Assembly (NCBI RefSeq): GCF_000005505.3
Contig: NC_016134.3
Span: 40,610,150-40,674,149, forward strand
Length of the DNA stretch: 64,000 nt
Source: Brachypodium distachyon
Taxonomy: Eukaryota; Streptophyta; Magnoliopsida; Poales; Poaceae
Direction: 5' to 3'
In this document: positions 11,815 to 23,613 of the stretch, one piece after another
How the letters are laid out: each line of letters begins with the position of its first letter
Numbering within the stretch: position 1 is the stretch's first letter
Program-made: the position numbers and the translations under genes
The notes under the pieces: generated by a model
The model's database searches: none
Seen by the model: the letters and a program-made list of their open reading frames with translations, nothing else
Told to the model about the DNA's origin: nothing

Positions 11815-13712
11815 TACCTCTCAGGTTCCCACGGTGGCCTAGTGATGCAGACTGAATTGGCAGGCATAATGTTGATTATGATTATCATGTTAGCTCAATG
11901 GTTTACCGTCAGGCTAACTAAGTTGTCGTGGTTTCCTTTTCAAAGACCATCTAGGATGTCAAGTGGGATCCCACCAATACCCCATTTCTAGTACAAATTT
12001 TCAATTTTAGTTAAATTTCTCAGCCAAAATTTTGAACTAACAAATCCCAAATGAACTGAAATTGTGACTTAAAATAGGATATCACGGGTCATCAACACTA
12101 AACCCTAATCAATATAACTCTCTTCCAAGCGACAAAAAATGTGTTGGCGAAAAAGAAAAGGAACGATGAACGAACTCAAAACAAGTTTCCATTCTGTCAA
12201 AATCAAAGAAAATAAGACACAGAACATGTGCATATCAGGCCTACGGGGCCACACAGACAGAGGTTACAAAGTTCCAAGCAGAAATATCTAAGATAAAATG
12301 AAGCACTGGAAAGCAGAAAAAAGTTGATTTTTCTTGTTCCGTTTCTGACAAGTCTGATGCGGTACGGGAGACAGGGAAGCTACACTTGATGCTCGTTTGT
12401 TCTTTGTCAGGTAGGTAGCAACAAATTCCACGTCGGAAGAGAGGCTGAACCAAGTACCTACACACACATATGACGTTTCTGTCAGGCACCAGGTGAGTGA
12501 CTTTTACCTTGTGTTGAGTTTTGATCTGGAGTAATAGTCACAAACAAGGAAAAAAGTAATCACGCAATTATATGCTAGGAAGGTTTCAGCTCGAAATCAA
12601 ACGATGTCAACAGTTAGCATTGGAATAGTCAAGTGCCAGTTTCAAGCGAGATAGTACAAGCGTAGGTTTGTACAAAATCCGCAACATTATGTGGTATGAC
12701 CGTATTATGTATTTTTGATATTGAGAAGAGAGTAGGAATAGGTAGGGTCCGACTCTGAAGAACCAAAGAGGTAGGGGCGACCTTCAATGCACTAGCCAAC
12801 TCTTTGACCTGACTCATGTAGACAGCAGCCAAGCGATAACTTTTCGTAGCATATATATGTAGTGTTGTCACCATCGAGACTCTAACCTTTGTGCAGGCGT
12901 TGCATAGATCTGGGTAGGTAGAGCACATCGGTTAGACCTATATCTGGGATCCAAATCCGTTTGGGTACCCAGGTAAAATGCTTTAAAATAAAAGAGAGAA
13001 ACTCATGTGTTCACTGTTCAGTATGAACTCGCCCTACACCGGAACAAATATTTTCCGTCAACGAACATGCAGAAAACCTGGACCAGCATCTAATAGATTT
13101 TGATCATCGATAGGATGGGGGGAATAATCAGTGGAGGCGAAGTGCCGTTGCACCAACCACGCGCATAATGATACGTTTATAGACGTGTGGAGAGAGAAAG
13201 AGGACAGCATAATGAAGCAGATTGCACGCCGAGTGAAAGAGAGGGGAAGGAGAAATTACTTGTATACTGAAACGTCTTCGTTACGTTTGAGGCGTCGTGT
13301 GCAATATCGAACATAGCCCAAGAAAACCAAAGAACCGAACCAATCATCCGGAAGAGCCAATGACGGCGCGGCACGCCGAATTTACATACTACCAATAATC
13401 AAACGATTTTTAATTTTAATAATACTAATAATAATCAAACTTATTCCGCGAGAGGGTTTCCTGTACGAATTCGGCAGTAACGAGTCGCTGCAGCTTGAAA
13501 GTTTCGTGAATGCAATGGCAATTACCGACAGTTAACCTAAAACCTGAAAGAACTTAAGAGGAAAGCGTACCTGGTTTTCCAGGCGCACGTTACACTGGTA
13601 AAAAAGCTGGAATTTGACCAGCGAGTGTCTGGCGCGTTGCAGCATGAGACGCAGCCAACCAGATAATGAAAGGTAATTCCAGTCTACTCACAGAAGCTTG
13701 CTACTCCCGAAT
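11815..13712. other. Intergenic DNA without a recognisable gene
   Basis: AT-rich sequence with short open frames only (longest about 99 codons at 12629-12928, minus, without recognisable features). I see no paired transposon ends, RNA gene or promoter here. Confidence 0.45.
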
Positions 13713-13862
13713 TAACTAACGTGGATTTGTATAGATTCTTACCCAAATACACGTCGGCTAATTTGAGACAAGGGAGTATTACAATACTAACTAACGTGGA
13801 TTTGTATAGATTCTTACCCAAATACACGTCGGCTAATTTGAGACAAGGGAGTATTACAATAC
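13713..13862. repeat. Perfect tandem duplication, 2 x 75 bp
   Basis: Two identical 75-base copies lie head to tail at 13713-13787 and 13788-13862, beginning TAACTAACGTGGATTTG and ending GGGAGTATTACAATAC. The end resembles a Stowaway terminus (GGGAGTA), so the duplicated unit may include a MITE remnant. The identity of the copies implies a recent event or an assembly artefact. Confidence 0.85.
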
Positions 13863-15447
13863 TGTTTCTTACTTCAATCAGTCAACTGGTCAGAATCGTG
13901 AGCGGGTTTGGGGCAAGGCGGACGTTGCATTACTAATTGGAAAATCGACCTAGAGCGTATACAATGTGGCCACTGGGCCAATATTCCAGAGCATCTGGTT
14001 ATAAGTGCAGTCCGCCACCAAGGGCTTCGACAAACTAATTTTACTTGTTGCTGCTTTAATATCGTGTTATCTGGTCATACGAAAAACATCGACTACCACA
14101 AAGAGCTCACGATTGTTAGTTAATCTATACTCCGTAGCATTCAGGAATGAGGAAAAGCAGAACGGAATACGATGCTTCAGAAGGGCATTAGGATCGTCAG
14201 ACTACAGAGGCGGTGCTTTAGTACACTAGAATAAAGGGGAGCGTGCATCCTCCCTCTATTCCAGTGTTTAGGTGAGAACGTCTCGGGTCATAACCGTACG
14301 CTCCAGGAGCCAGGCTTCGTACAGCCCGTCACCACGTAGTTAATAATGTTAAATGTTTCTTAGGATAGCTCTGTTGTGATGGTCGTCTCTAAATTTTGCA
14401 GGCATCAGCTGTGTTCGCACAGTAGAGCGAAGCACCATGCTGAAATTTAGTCGCATCGTAGCATGAGAAACATATATATTCTCACTACACTACGAGAACT
14501 GCACACTGCAAATTACATGCTGGTGAAGAATGATTTTCGGTTCGTTTCAAATCACCAGAGTTTTGATACGGCGACACCATTACATTATTGATGTTCATAC
14601 ATATATATCAAATTAAAAGAACTAATAATGCATCTAGCAAGCTACACAACATTCTACCATGGCTTCAGCTACTGCAATGCTGGATTACTCAATAGAACTA
14701 ATAATAGCAAACCTTATGTAGATCAAAATTATCCAAAACTCAATCGAGAAAAAATATGCAGTACCAGTTAATTATGCAAGTAAAGACTACTGACAGCAAA
14801 ATGCACATAAAGGATACAAGTGTGGAATTGTTAGAAAAACTTCAAATAAAATCTTACCGTGATATGCACCACATCCCCACCCACCAGGTAAATAACCCTG
14901 AATCTGCAGCACATGACCTATCTATACCACCCACTGGAAGATGTAATCAATAAGATAGCTGCTCAGTTCTTTTTTTCTCAGTACATAGCTCAATTTCAAT
15001 ATGCCGGCTTACTCTTGTCTTACATTCCATTCTTTATGGTCATCTTGGCACTATCTGGTATGCCTAGCAGCTAGAGGGTTACTTTATTTAGTAGCTAAAA
15101 TTATGTACCTTATGTCAACTACTACTATACTACAAATCAACAGGCAACAATAATAGCAGGAAACCTATGTATGATGCAAATATGGCATGTTCCTGGGAGA
15201 ACCAGGGAGACTATCTTGCTATTTTCAGCCATGATTTACACTCAATGTGTTCTGCTCAACTTAACTCAAGATAAGGAAATGAATGCCAGGAATTAAGATA
15301 CCAAACATTCAAAATTGAAATCTATCCATGCTGCTGCTAAAGTTAGCTGAACCTATTTCACTAGCTCAATATTTTAGCACAAAGATATAGCAAACAAAAT
15401 AAAAAGCTACGGGCAGAGGTGTGCTTACCTTAAGCAATAACTTGGCA
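13863..15447. other. Intergenic DNA and 3' flank of the FPA-like gene
   Basis: AT-rich DNA with only short open frames. The part nearest 15447 probably contains the 3' untranslated region of the minus-strand FPA-like gene, whose stop codon is at 15448-15450. No repeat termini or RNA genes were recognised. Confidence 0.45.
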
Positions 15448-18400
15448 TCAAGGTTGATTTCCAGATCCACGTTGTAGCTGAAGCAATAAATTGTGAGCAA
15501 ACTGGAGAGTTGCCTGGTACTTCTTGTTCTTATCCGCCTCATCTGGAGCTTGGACAGAACCAGAAGCAACATTTTGCTGCTGTTGTGCCTGAGAAGAGAA
15601 ATCCTGGTTTACCCTATCAGCAGGGAACGGCGCTGCCAGATGAAGCTGTGTCGAATTCCCCACCTGATTATTTGCTGGCAAAGGTCCATTGTTCAGTTGA
15701 GGTGGGGGAGGGGCAGGGAGGTTATTATTGCTGGCCTGGAGGTTAGATTGGCTAGCTGTTGGTAACAGACCGTAATTGCTTTGAGACACGTAATACTGCT
15801 CTGGTTGATACTGTTGTTGGTTCATTTGTGTAGGCAAACTGTATCCACCCATGGATGACGGCATTACGGCACCGGGTGCTAGTGTAGGGACAGGAGGAGG
15901 TGGTGGCAAGTTCAAAGCAATTTCAGGGTTGTAAGCAGTATGGTGTGTTGAGTGCTCCTGAGCACCCACCATGCTCCCATAGCTTGTCAAGTGAGCTGAT
16001 GGAGCTTGCGTGCTGAATTGTTGTCCTGGTTGCTGAAGATTACCCATCTGCTGGAAGGATGAAGTAGAAATCATTGTGTGATTTTCATGTTCTAATATGT
16101 TAGGAAGTGTAGAAGCATCATGCATTAGTGATGAAACAAATCTGGCTAGGGAGCTTGGGAATACCTGACTAGTTACCGGAACTGATGACTGCACATTCGG
16201 GATAAGCTTAGCTAAAGTGGCCATAATATCGGGCTTGAGTGAAGACTGTGCTTGCTGTCCTGCTGTTTGGGTCGTAGGATAACTTGATAGAGCTAGCTGA
16301 ACTGCTTCCTCGCGCAGAGCTCCCCGATAATGAGCATCCAGATGGTGGTTGTCATTAGAAGAAACCATACTGTAATTTCTTTGTGCTGTAAACATAGTTT
16401 CCCTTTCATCATCGTAAGGTTGTTGTGACTCTGGTCCAGTTAGCTGTGGTCTCTGGAAAGCAGCAGTGGGTATTTGAGGAATGTGTAGTACCACGCCATA
16501 AAGGCGCTCTGGACCATCAACTTGCAAAACATTAGTCAAGAAATCTGATGGCGGGACCAAAAATAAAGTAGCCCCTTGATCAAACTTCACAACCCCTGCA
16601 CGACTTTTTGAGCCTAAGTAGCGCAGAAATTCAGTATAACAAACGAAATCATCTTCACTGTCTGGTAAGAAGAAGACAATATCAAAACCCGAAGCTTCTC
16701 GATAATGCATCTCAAGCAAATCTAATCCCGTTCTAGCAGAGCAATTAACAACATCAGGTCTGCAAAGAAAGTGGAGTATGCGTGAGGTTAATCAGCTATA
16801 GAATGAATGAACTTTCAGAACACAAAATTGAAGTGTTGATGTATGTACATACAAAGGTATCTCAATGCCCTTCCTAATAGACAAGCAGCGAACACGACAA
16901 ACAGGAGCTCCACATTTGGCTAAACTGCCACGCCAGAAGTGCCCAAGGGATGATGATGTTTGCTGCACCGTGCCCTGGATTCGAATAACAGTGTTTAAAC
17001 TCTCCTCAGCATGTGCAGCACCGTCATGATGAAGACCATCGGCGCCTGCCCTTACATCATAAGGGTCTGCACCAGCATCCAGCCGCATCCTTTTGGTTTC
17101 TCTAGGATCAAATACATTCTGGGCAGAACGTCCAGTCAAAGAAGATGAGCCAGCTTCAGGTGCTGGAAGGATACCGCTAGTGATTGGCACAGCATCATAG
17201 TCCAAGTATCTTGATCTCCCACGTCGAGGATCATACCCTTGTAAAGCACCATGACTGCCGCGGCCAGGACCACTATAATCAGGAGCAGCATATCGACTGT
17301 CACTGTACATCTCTGATCTCGGAAACCCGGCAGGCGGGCTTAGATTATCAAGTTTATTGGGTGCAAGCTCGCTGTTGGAGAAAAGAACATGAATCCTACT
17401 ATCGTTGAAAAGACGACCATCGAGAAGATTCTTAGCATTAGAAGCTCCTTCGACGGTTGCAAACTCCACAAAAGCGTATTGCCTTTCTGGAAACGTCTTA
17501 ATATTTGTGACAACACCATGTGCGGCCATGGTTCGCCGAAGTGCCTCCTCGTTAATTTTATGTGTATTTGGTAAACCCACCCACAGAACATTCGTAGGAT
17601 TTCCTTCTCGTAACCGTACTCCAGCAGGACCCTGACAAACAGAACATGATATTGCAGGCATAAGGAACATCGGCAGATCAAAGAGAGTAGAGCAAGCAAG
17701 AACAAAGACATGTAAACAGCATGTACCTTTGCATGTCCAAATCCCATATCAACAGGTGGCATCGATCCTCTAACATTGAAGTTGCTTGCTTCCGACCGCT
17801 CCTATCCAAATCCAGTACAACGAAATTGCAATAAGACAGTGCCCGTAAAAACTGTAACTAAGAAATACGATTCGCTAACTCAGTCAACAAAAATTGATAC
17901 ACACCGCTCTGCCTCTGGACCTCTGGAAATCAACGCACAATTCCTTGCCACCTAAAACTGTCCCATTCAAGGCTCTATGAGCAGAGATGGCATCTTCCAG
18001 CTTCTCAAAATCAATATATGCAGATGTTTGATCACGGGAGAATGCAACACCTTCAATCTTTCCAAACTTTTGAAACTCCTCTTCCAGCTCCTCCTTTGAA
18101 ATTGATGGACTAATTCCACCAACCCATAGGTTCCTAATAGCTCTAGCCTGTAAAAACCAATCAACAAACATGAATCATCAGAAGGCATGGTGCTGTTTAA
18201 GTAACAAAATGGAAAAACACAATCCTCATCCCGACAGAAAAACTAGTACCAGATCCATGTAATAGCTATGAAGATAAACATTCTACTCCCTCCGTCCAAC
18301 AAAAGATGTCTCAAAATTGTCAAAATTTAGATGTATCTAGACATGACTTAGTGTATAGATGCATTCAAATTTAACTAAAGTTGAGACATCCTTTGTTGGA

Positions 18401-19405
18401 TGGAGGAATAGCTTAAGCTAACCATATCAAAGAGACAAGGCATTTGACTCATTATAGCAGATTACAGCCCAACTAACATCAAATTGGACTATACGCTCAC
18501 AAATCTATACACACAAGCAGATAAATTGAGCAATTTCACCCTACAAACAAATTAAATGGAACCAACCAAGAATTCTTTAATATAACATTGTAACTTAAAT
18601 GAAACAATACAATATCATTTATACAGACTTTTGATCCACCATAGCAACAAATTATAGCCGGAAAAACACCATGCATCATCATCATCAGTGCGCATATCAT
18701 TACACAACACCAGCACATAAAAGCAGGGTATGACTTGAGCAATTTCACCCTAGAACAACCAACAATCACTAATTCAACGTGAATTATAGCGCCGAACAAC
18801 CTCACGCATCACCAGGACAACCAACGATCACCAAATCTAGGACTAGTCTGGCTCCAACTGAAGCCTTATAATAAACCTATACATCATAACTAAGGGTCCT
18901 CAGTCCGCACCGCTAAAATCGTTCTCTTATGCGATATCAGTACAAACCACACGCAGCTAACCCTAATTTACCAAAAAAAATCATCACGGAGCGACCAACT
19001 GCAGCCAAATCAAGGGGGAAACCTAAGGTGAGAGCAGATCCAGACGGAGCAGGGGAGAAGATCCATTACCGGCCGGGCGAACTCGATCCGGATGGAAGAG
19101 CCCTTGACCTTGGCGCCCCGGAGTGCCTCGAGGGCGGCCCGGGACTCTGATAGGGAGCGGAAGAGGACGAAGGAGTAGCTGCGGGATCCAGCTCGCGTGA
19201 GGACGCAGTCGAGCGCGCCGTGCGCGGTGAAGGCCGCCATCACGTCGTCCTCGCTCGCAAACGGGGGTAGGTTGCCCACCCACAGCGTGTTCGTCTCGTG
19301 GCCCGCCCCTGGGACGGCACCAGCTCCGCCACCGCCGGAGATCGATTCCTTCGGGTGCGAGGGCGAAGCCTCGGCGGCATCAGGTAACTGCGGCTCCGAC
19401 GACAT
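15448..19405 (-). CDS. FPA: FPA-like spen-family RNA-binding protein (3 RRM + SPOC)
   Basis: Nuclear RNA-binding regulator. Arabidopsis FPA promotes proximal poly(A) site use and acts in the autonomous flowering pathway. Five exons, 19405-19070, 18147-17905, 17801-17727, 17631-16853 and 16759-15448, join in frame to 914 residues, close to the 901 of Arabidopsis FPA. RRM1 starts at TNTLWVGNLPPF (about 40), RRM2 at RNLWVGGISPSI (about 116) and RRM3 at TNVLWVGLPNTH (about 231); each has recognisable RNP2 and RNP1 segments. A SPOC domain spans roughly 440-588 across exons 4-5, followed by a low-complexity tail rich in Gln, Pro and Asn. I chose the ATG at 19405 (MSSEPQ) because the frame upstream looks like leader and an ATAAATA box lies 116 nt before it. 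Intron 1 holds a MITE. The tail ends at QRGSGNQP before TGA. Confidence 0.95.
18286..18408. mobile_element. Stowaway MITE in FPA intron 1
   Basis: A 123 bp hairpin-like element. The left end is CTCCCTCCGTCCAACAAAAG and the right end, in reverse, TTCCTCCATCCAACAAAGG; TA lies on both sides (284-285 and 409-410 of the 18 kb block). The interior is AT-rich with no coding capacity. It sits in the 920 bp first intron of the FPA-like gene, far from both splice sites. Confidence 0.85.
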
Positions 19406-19520
19406 CAACGGCCGGGGGAGAGAGAGACACACACTGCGCCCTAGGCTACGATGCGGGGGAAATTCTGGCTCTCGGGAAGAGGGGGTGAGACCGTGAGAGG
19501 AACCGTAGCGGGGCGGTCTT

Positions 19521-19528
19521 GTATTTAT
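19521..19528 (-). promoter_or_regulatory. TATA-like box of the FPA-like gene
   Basis: The minus strand reads GCATAAATAC, 116 nt upstream of the chosen ATG at 19405. Just upstream on the gene's strand is a GC-rich run of four CCGGG-type units (about 19534-19553). Position and sequence fit a TATA box, but no transcript evidence is available. Confidence 0.4.
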
Positions 19529-19654
19529 GCCACCCGGGCCGGGCCGGGCCGGGTGCACCGAGTAGTTCGTAGCCATGGCTAGAGATGTTGCTAGGCGAGG
19601 CCGAGGCCGCGTCTTCCTTTTTTTTTCTATAATTAAATTAACGGATATTCTAAG

Positions 19655-19670
19655 TGGGGCACGTGCCCCA
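19655..19670. promoter_or_regulatory. 16 bp perfect palindrome with a G-box
   Basis: TGGGGCACGTGCCCCA is a perfect palindrome with the G-box core CACGTG at its centre (19660-19665), about 250 bp upstream of the FPA-like start codon. G-boxes bind bZIP and bHLH factors in plants. It may instead belong to a repeat, since the DNA just upstream of it looks transposon-derived. Confidence 0.45.
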
Positions 19671-19799
19671 GCTAGTCTTGCGGTCTTGCCGAGCGGCGCA
19701 CACCGGTCCGTCCGATCTACTCGTACTCCGTAACTCCCGTCGATCCCCCTCTGCCTCTCTCCCGATCCCATCTCCCTCTGCCTCTCTCATTTTTCTCGT

Positions 19800-20240
19800 A
19801 TCTCTCTTGTTCTCCTCCCGAATTGAAGCAGTCGCGGCGTGCAACGGAATCCCGAGCAGCAGGCAGCCGGAGCGGCCAGAATAGGGTGCGGCCGGGGCGG
19901 CGGATCGGCGGCGGAGAGGGGCGCCGCTGGGCCGGCGGTTCGGCAGCTTAGCGAGGAGCGGCCGCGGGCGGCGGCGGCGTGGCGTCGTTGGAGCAGCGAT
20001 GCAGCGTGCAGCCGGAGCGGCCGGAAGAGGGCGCGGCCAGGGCGGCGGATTGGCGGTGGAGCAGGGCGAGGCTGCGGGCCGCGGCGGCGTGGCGTCATCG
20101 GAGCAGGGGCGCAGCGGTGGCGGCGGGGCGTCGACGGAGCAGGGGCACGCGGCACCAAAATCCCGAGCAGGGCGTAGGCGCAGGCGTCGGGGGTGGGTTC
20201 GGCGACCATCAGGAGCAGCGGCGTCTTGACTGAGGCGGGG
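19800..20240. other. GC-rich degenerate repeat region
   Basis: Long overlapping open frames occur on both strands, all made of Ala, Arg, Gly and Pro. The DNA repeats near-identical modules such as GGCGGCGTGGCGTC (19972 and 20085 regions) and GTGCAGCCGGAGCGGCC. This explains the open frames without any gene. It reads like the GC-rich interior of a transposon or a captured, duplicated gene fragment. Confidence 0.45.
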
Positions 20241-20639
20241 AGGGTGTTGACGGGGACGATGGCGAGGTTCTAGACTGGGCCAATCCCATCTCTGCACTCA
20301 ACTTGCCAGTTAGTCTCCATCACTACCCCGATTTTGTCCGGCATTAGCATCTCTTCAGATTTTGTTGCGTGATTACGCATGCTATTTGCTGCAGTTTTCA
20401 CTGGATTCATTGGTCTTGGTGTTATACTTGTTCTCAGGTTACGCGTGAGGTGATCTGAAAACCATGTGGGTGCCGGCATGCCGCAGATCGACTCTGACCT
20501 CCTTCACCGTCTCTTGATCACCTTTGTTATTGTCGTTGTTGCTGCCGCTGTTTTATGATTTGTGTGTTACACTAGATAGTAAGTATTCGCAAATAATGCA
20601 TACTTGTTATTGAATGGTGATCAATAAGTGAGCGAATTC

Positions 20640-21125
20640 GAGACTAGATATTGCTAATCGGACAGCAGGGATAGGTAACCTTGCAATTAGACAAAGGTAA
20701 TCTGACAATTATGTATCGCTAATCTGGCAAGTACAGATAGGAACCTGACAAGTAGGCATAGGTTATCTGACAATTATGCATGTCAAGTAGGGATAAGTAA
20801 CCTGGCAATTAGGTAAAAGAAAATTGGCAAGTAGACATAGTTAATCTGGCAATTAGGCATTGCTGACCTGACAAGTGGCCACAGTTAATCTGGCAATTAG
20901 GCATTGCTAACCTGGCAAATATGCATAGATAATCTGGCGATTAAGCATTGCTAACCTAGCAAGTATACATAGGTAATTTGTCAATTAGACATAAGTAGGC
21001 TTAGATAAACTGACAAGTCGGTAAGCAGGCATGTATATTCGGGTCGTATATACAGGCTTATAACTAAACTGACAAGTAGGCTTAGATAAACTGACAAGTC
21101 GGCAAGCTGGCATGTATAGTCGGGT
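20640..21125. repeat. Degenerate minisatellite, about 40-46 bp units
   Basis: About ten diverged copies of a unit containing AATCTGGCAATTAGGCAT and GACAAGTAGGCATAGGT follow each other. Unit length varies from about 38 to 48 bases and the last copies (20995-21110) form a longer direct duplication (ACTGACAAGTCGG twice). Such arrays are common inside plant DNA transposons near their ends, but I could not pair termini. There is no coding potential. Confidence 0.7.
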
Positions 21126-22127
21126 AGTATATGGACAATGATCAATCGGATTTAACATATTAGAACCGGTCAAAATTTTGGCATGAAAACCATATGCGAT
21201 TTAGAAGGAAAATAAAACTAAGTGGCTGGGAGCTGGTGCTTGCTGGGTCTGAGATGGGCTTACTGGGTTCGCAAGCTATACTCCCGATGGCCATGCGTGC
21301 GCCTTGAGCTGGGTTCTGCGCCAAGCGTGCGCGGTTCTGCGCAAAGCGTGCGCGCGTGTGAGAAGCCAGACACGGCCAGCATGCATGCATAAGCGGGAAT
21401 CGGGAGATGTGTTGCGCGTGCGCGGGGCGGGAGGCAGGTGCCGCTGGGGCTGCTTACGTGGGGAAGGCCGCTCTGTAGTTTAGTCCTTAAATTAAATACC
21501 CAAAATCACTCTATGTCCAACCGCGCTACACGGTGCGGCCGAACCTCCGAAGAAAATTCCTCCGCAGGCTCTACCTCAATTCTTCTTATCCCTTTCTTTC
21601 ACCGTCTCCCCCCTTCGTTTTTGTCCATTCGCATAAGAGTAGAGCATCGAGAGAAGAGAGACGGTGACTGTCGAGCGAGCTTGACTATGGTGGAGACGAG
21701 TCTCAATTGAGTTGAAGCCGATGATGTCATGACTAGCCGTGGCGGTGAGAGCAGGCCAAAGCAAAGGCGACAAAAAGGTAAGACGTGGCCGAGCTGCAAT
21801 CGACGGGGTTTGAGCTGAAGCGCCGACAATTTGGCTGGACAGTGGCCATGGAGGCAAGAGGGTGATAAGCATCAAGGAGGTAAGTCCTACGAACCAACCT
21901 TAGAAGAAGAAGATGTTCATTACCCAACCTTAAAGAGATGGCCTAGGCGGCCGCTATGGTGGCAGCTTGGGTAGGACAGGGTAGCATTTCGGGCACACGT
22001 ATCGAGAGACCGTCGGTTGGGCTAATGCTACTTCTTCCATTCCAAAATACACCTCATATAAAGGTGTGCACTTCGACCAAGGTATCTCTCGTTTCTAGTG
22101 TTTGACCACTAATATTAGACTAATAGT
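21126..22127. other. Intergenic DNA without a recognisable gene
   Basis: Mixed-composition DNA. The open frames at 21438-21930 overlap on both strands and have no recognisable content. GCGCAAAGCGTGCGCG-like short repeats occur at about 21315-21355. No transposon ends were paired. Confidence 0.4.
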
Positions 22128-22275
22128 TGAAAGATCGGTATGATCGACTAGAGCAGGGGGGAATAGACGATTAACAATCTTACTTTTTTTCTTTTCACTG
22201 TTAGGGATACAAGCATCAATATATGGGTTCACTAAAACGTCTAAATGATGAACACCCTAGTATGATGCACGAGCA
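22128..22275. repeat. Dispersed LTR-like repeat, copy 1
   Basis: It begins TGAAAGATCGGTATGATCGA and contains the GAGCAGGGGGGAATAG motif. A second copy lies at 61701-61850 (TGAAAGATCGGTATGGTCGG, GAGGAGGGGGTGAATAGG). The TG start and the GGGGGTGAATAG string are reminiscent of a grass LTR retrotransposon terminus. Both copies are partial and no internal coding domain is attached. Confidence 0.5.
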
Positions 22276-22545
22276 CAAGCAATATATAATCAATTGAAAT
22301 TTGCTTGATAGCCGAAGCACAAGATATATAATTAAGCTTTGCAAGTAAGTAAAAAGACAAAAATGATACCACACGGGAAGACGAAGATTTCACCGGAATT
22401 TCACCTATTGGGGGCGGTGTACGTCTTCGTTTGGAGGAGTGCTCTACCACAAACGTAGAGGCGCCACAAAAACTCACTCTATTCTCCAACTCACCACACC
22501 ACAAAGGTGGGACGAGCTCTAGAAAGATTTGCAACGAAGATCTTA

Positions 22546-22631
22546 CTCCTTTCTATCCATAATAAGTGGTCTAGTACAAAGTTAATACAACTTTTTACTA
22601 TTTCAAGGCACTTATTATGGATGAAAGACAG
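22546..22631. mobile_element. Stowaway-like MITE
   Basis: An 86 bp element bordered by TA. It starts CTCCTTTCTATCCATAATAAG and ends in the complementary CTTATTATGGATGAAAGACAG, so it can fold as a near-complete hairpin. The neighbour at 22760-22834 has related ends (ATCCATAATAAAT / ACTTATTATGGAT). Confidence 0.7.
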
Positions 22632-22759
22632 TAATTAACAGCGTGAGAGCATGTAAAAGAAAGCATAGCATTAGAGTATTTCATTAACATCCACATTGCC
22701 GAATCAAAACTCTCTAGTGCTCCTTTTTTTTTATTGTTATCTTAAATTGCTAATTCTTA

Positions 22760-22834
22760 CTCCCCACGATCCATAATAAATATCCGGGATTTACTACAAA
22801 ATTGTACTAAACACTTATTATGGATATGAGGGAA
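22760..22834. mobile_element. Stowaway-like MITE
   Basis: A 75 bp element with TA at both ends. It begins CTCCCCACGATCCATAATAA and ends TTATTATGGATATGAGGGAA, giving imperfect inverted ends. It is related to the element 130 bp to its left. Confidence 0.7.
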
Positions 22835-23613
22835 TAGTAACGAGACCATGACAAGAGATGGTATATGTTGAAGCATGTGGTATAGCATTGCTGCTTCAAC
22901 AGCCATATCATGCATGACCGATATCCCGAATTTACCCATGATACAATCGAAGACGATCATCATACTTTTCAGAATAGATTGTATCATGCAAGCACTAGCA
23001 AGATATGAACTTATAGATCACCTATTATATTGTATCATATGGCATGTCTTACTGTGTTCACTAAATAAGCGCACAAGAGAAGGCCCTCTGATGTATATTG
23101 CACAAGGCCTTATACATCTCACATGAAAATCAGGGAATTCACAGGTTTTTGGCAGAAACTCTGCAAATAATAAACTTCAAAAGCTATGCAAAAGATTCCC
23201 TCGTTACACACTTTGAACGTATTGAACATGACTCGTGAACCGGAACAATAACTGGTGATGCAGTTAAAAGGTCCACAACACAAAACCACACATGTAAACA
23301 TCGACCGGCGCGAGTAAGCCTTTACAAGCAAGGAGCATCATAACGATCTTGAAAGAAAATTTTAGATACATACAGGCAGATATCAAATTGTTCTAAAGCA
23401 TTAACGCTAGTCCATCAACACCAGTAAGGCAGTAAGCATGGTTTCCAACTCAACCGAAACTTGTTGGGCCAAGAATCTGAAAAGAACAAACCAGCATTTG
23501 GTGAGTTGCAAAGGGTATGTTAGCTGGCAACAAATAGGCACTTTTACAGAACAAAAAAAGAACAGAATGGCGGTTGTACCTTTGTTAACTGAGCATATTT
23601 TAGTAATAAAGCA
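22835..23613. other. 3' flank of the SDR-reticulon gene
   Basis: AT-rich DNA ending at the stop codon of the minus-strand gene. The stretch next to 23613 probably carries its 3' untranslated region. No repeat ends or other genes were found. Confidence 0.4.

Noticed and set aside
19650..20297. 215-codon minus-strand ORF and overlapping plus-strand frames
   Set aside because: Composition is only Pro, Arg, Ala and Ser; explained by the GC-rich internal repeat.
20640..21125. Spaced repeats that could suggest a CRISPR-like array
   Set aside because: Units are diverged, spacing varies, no constant repeat or unique spacers, and the genome is a plant's.
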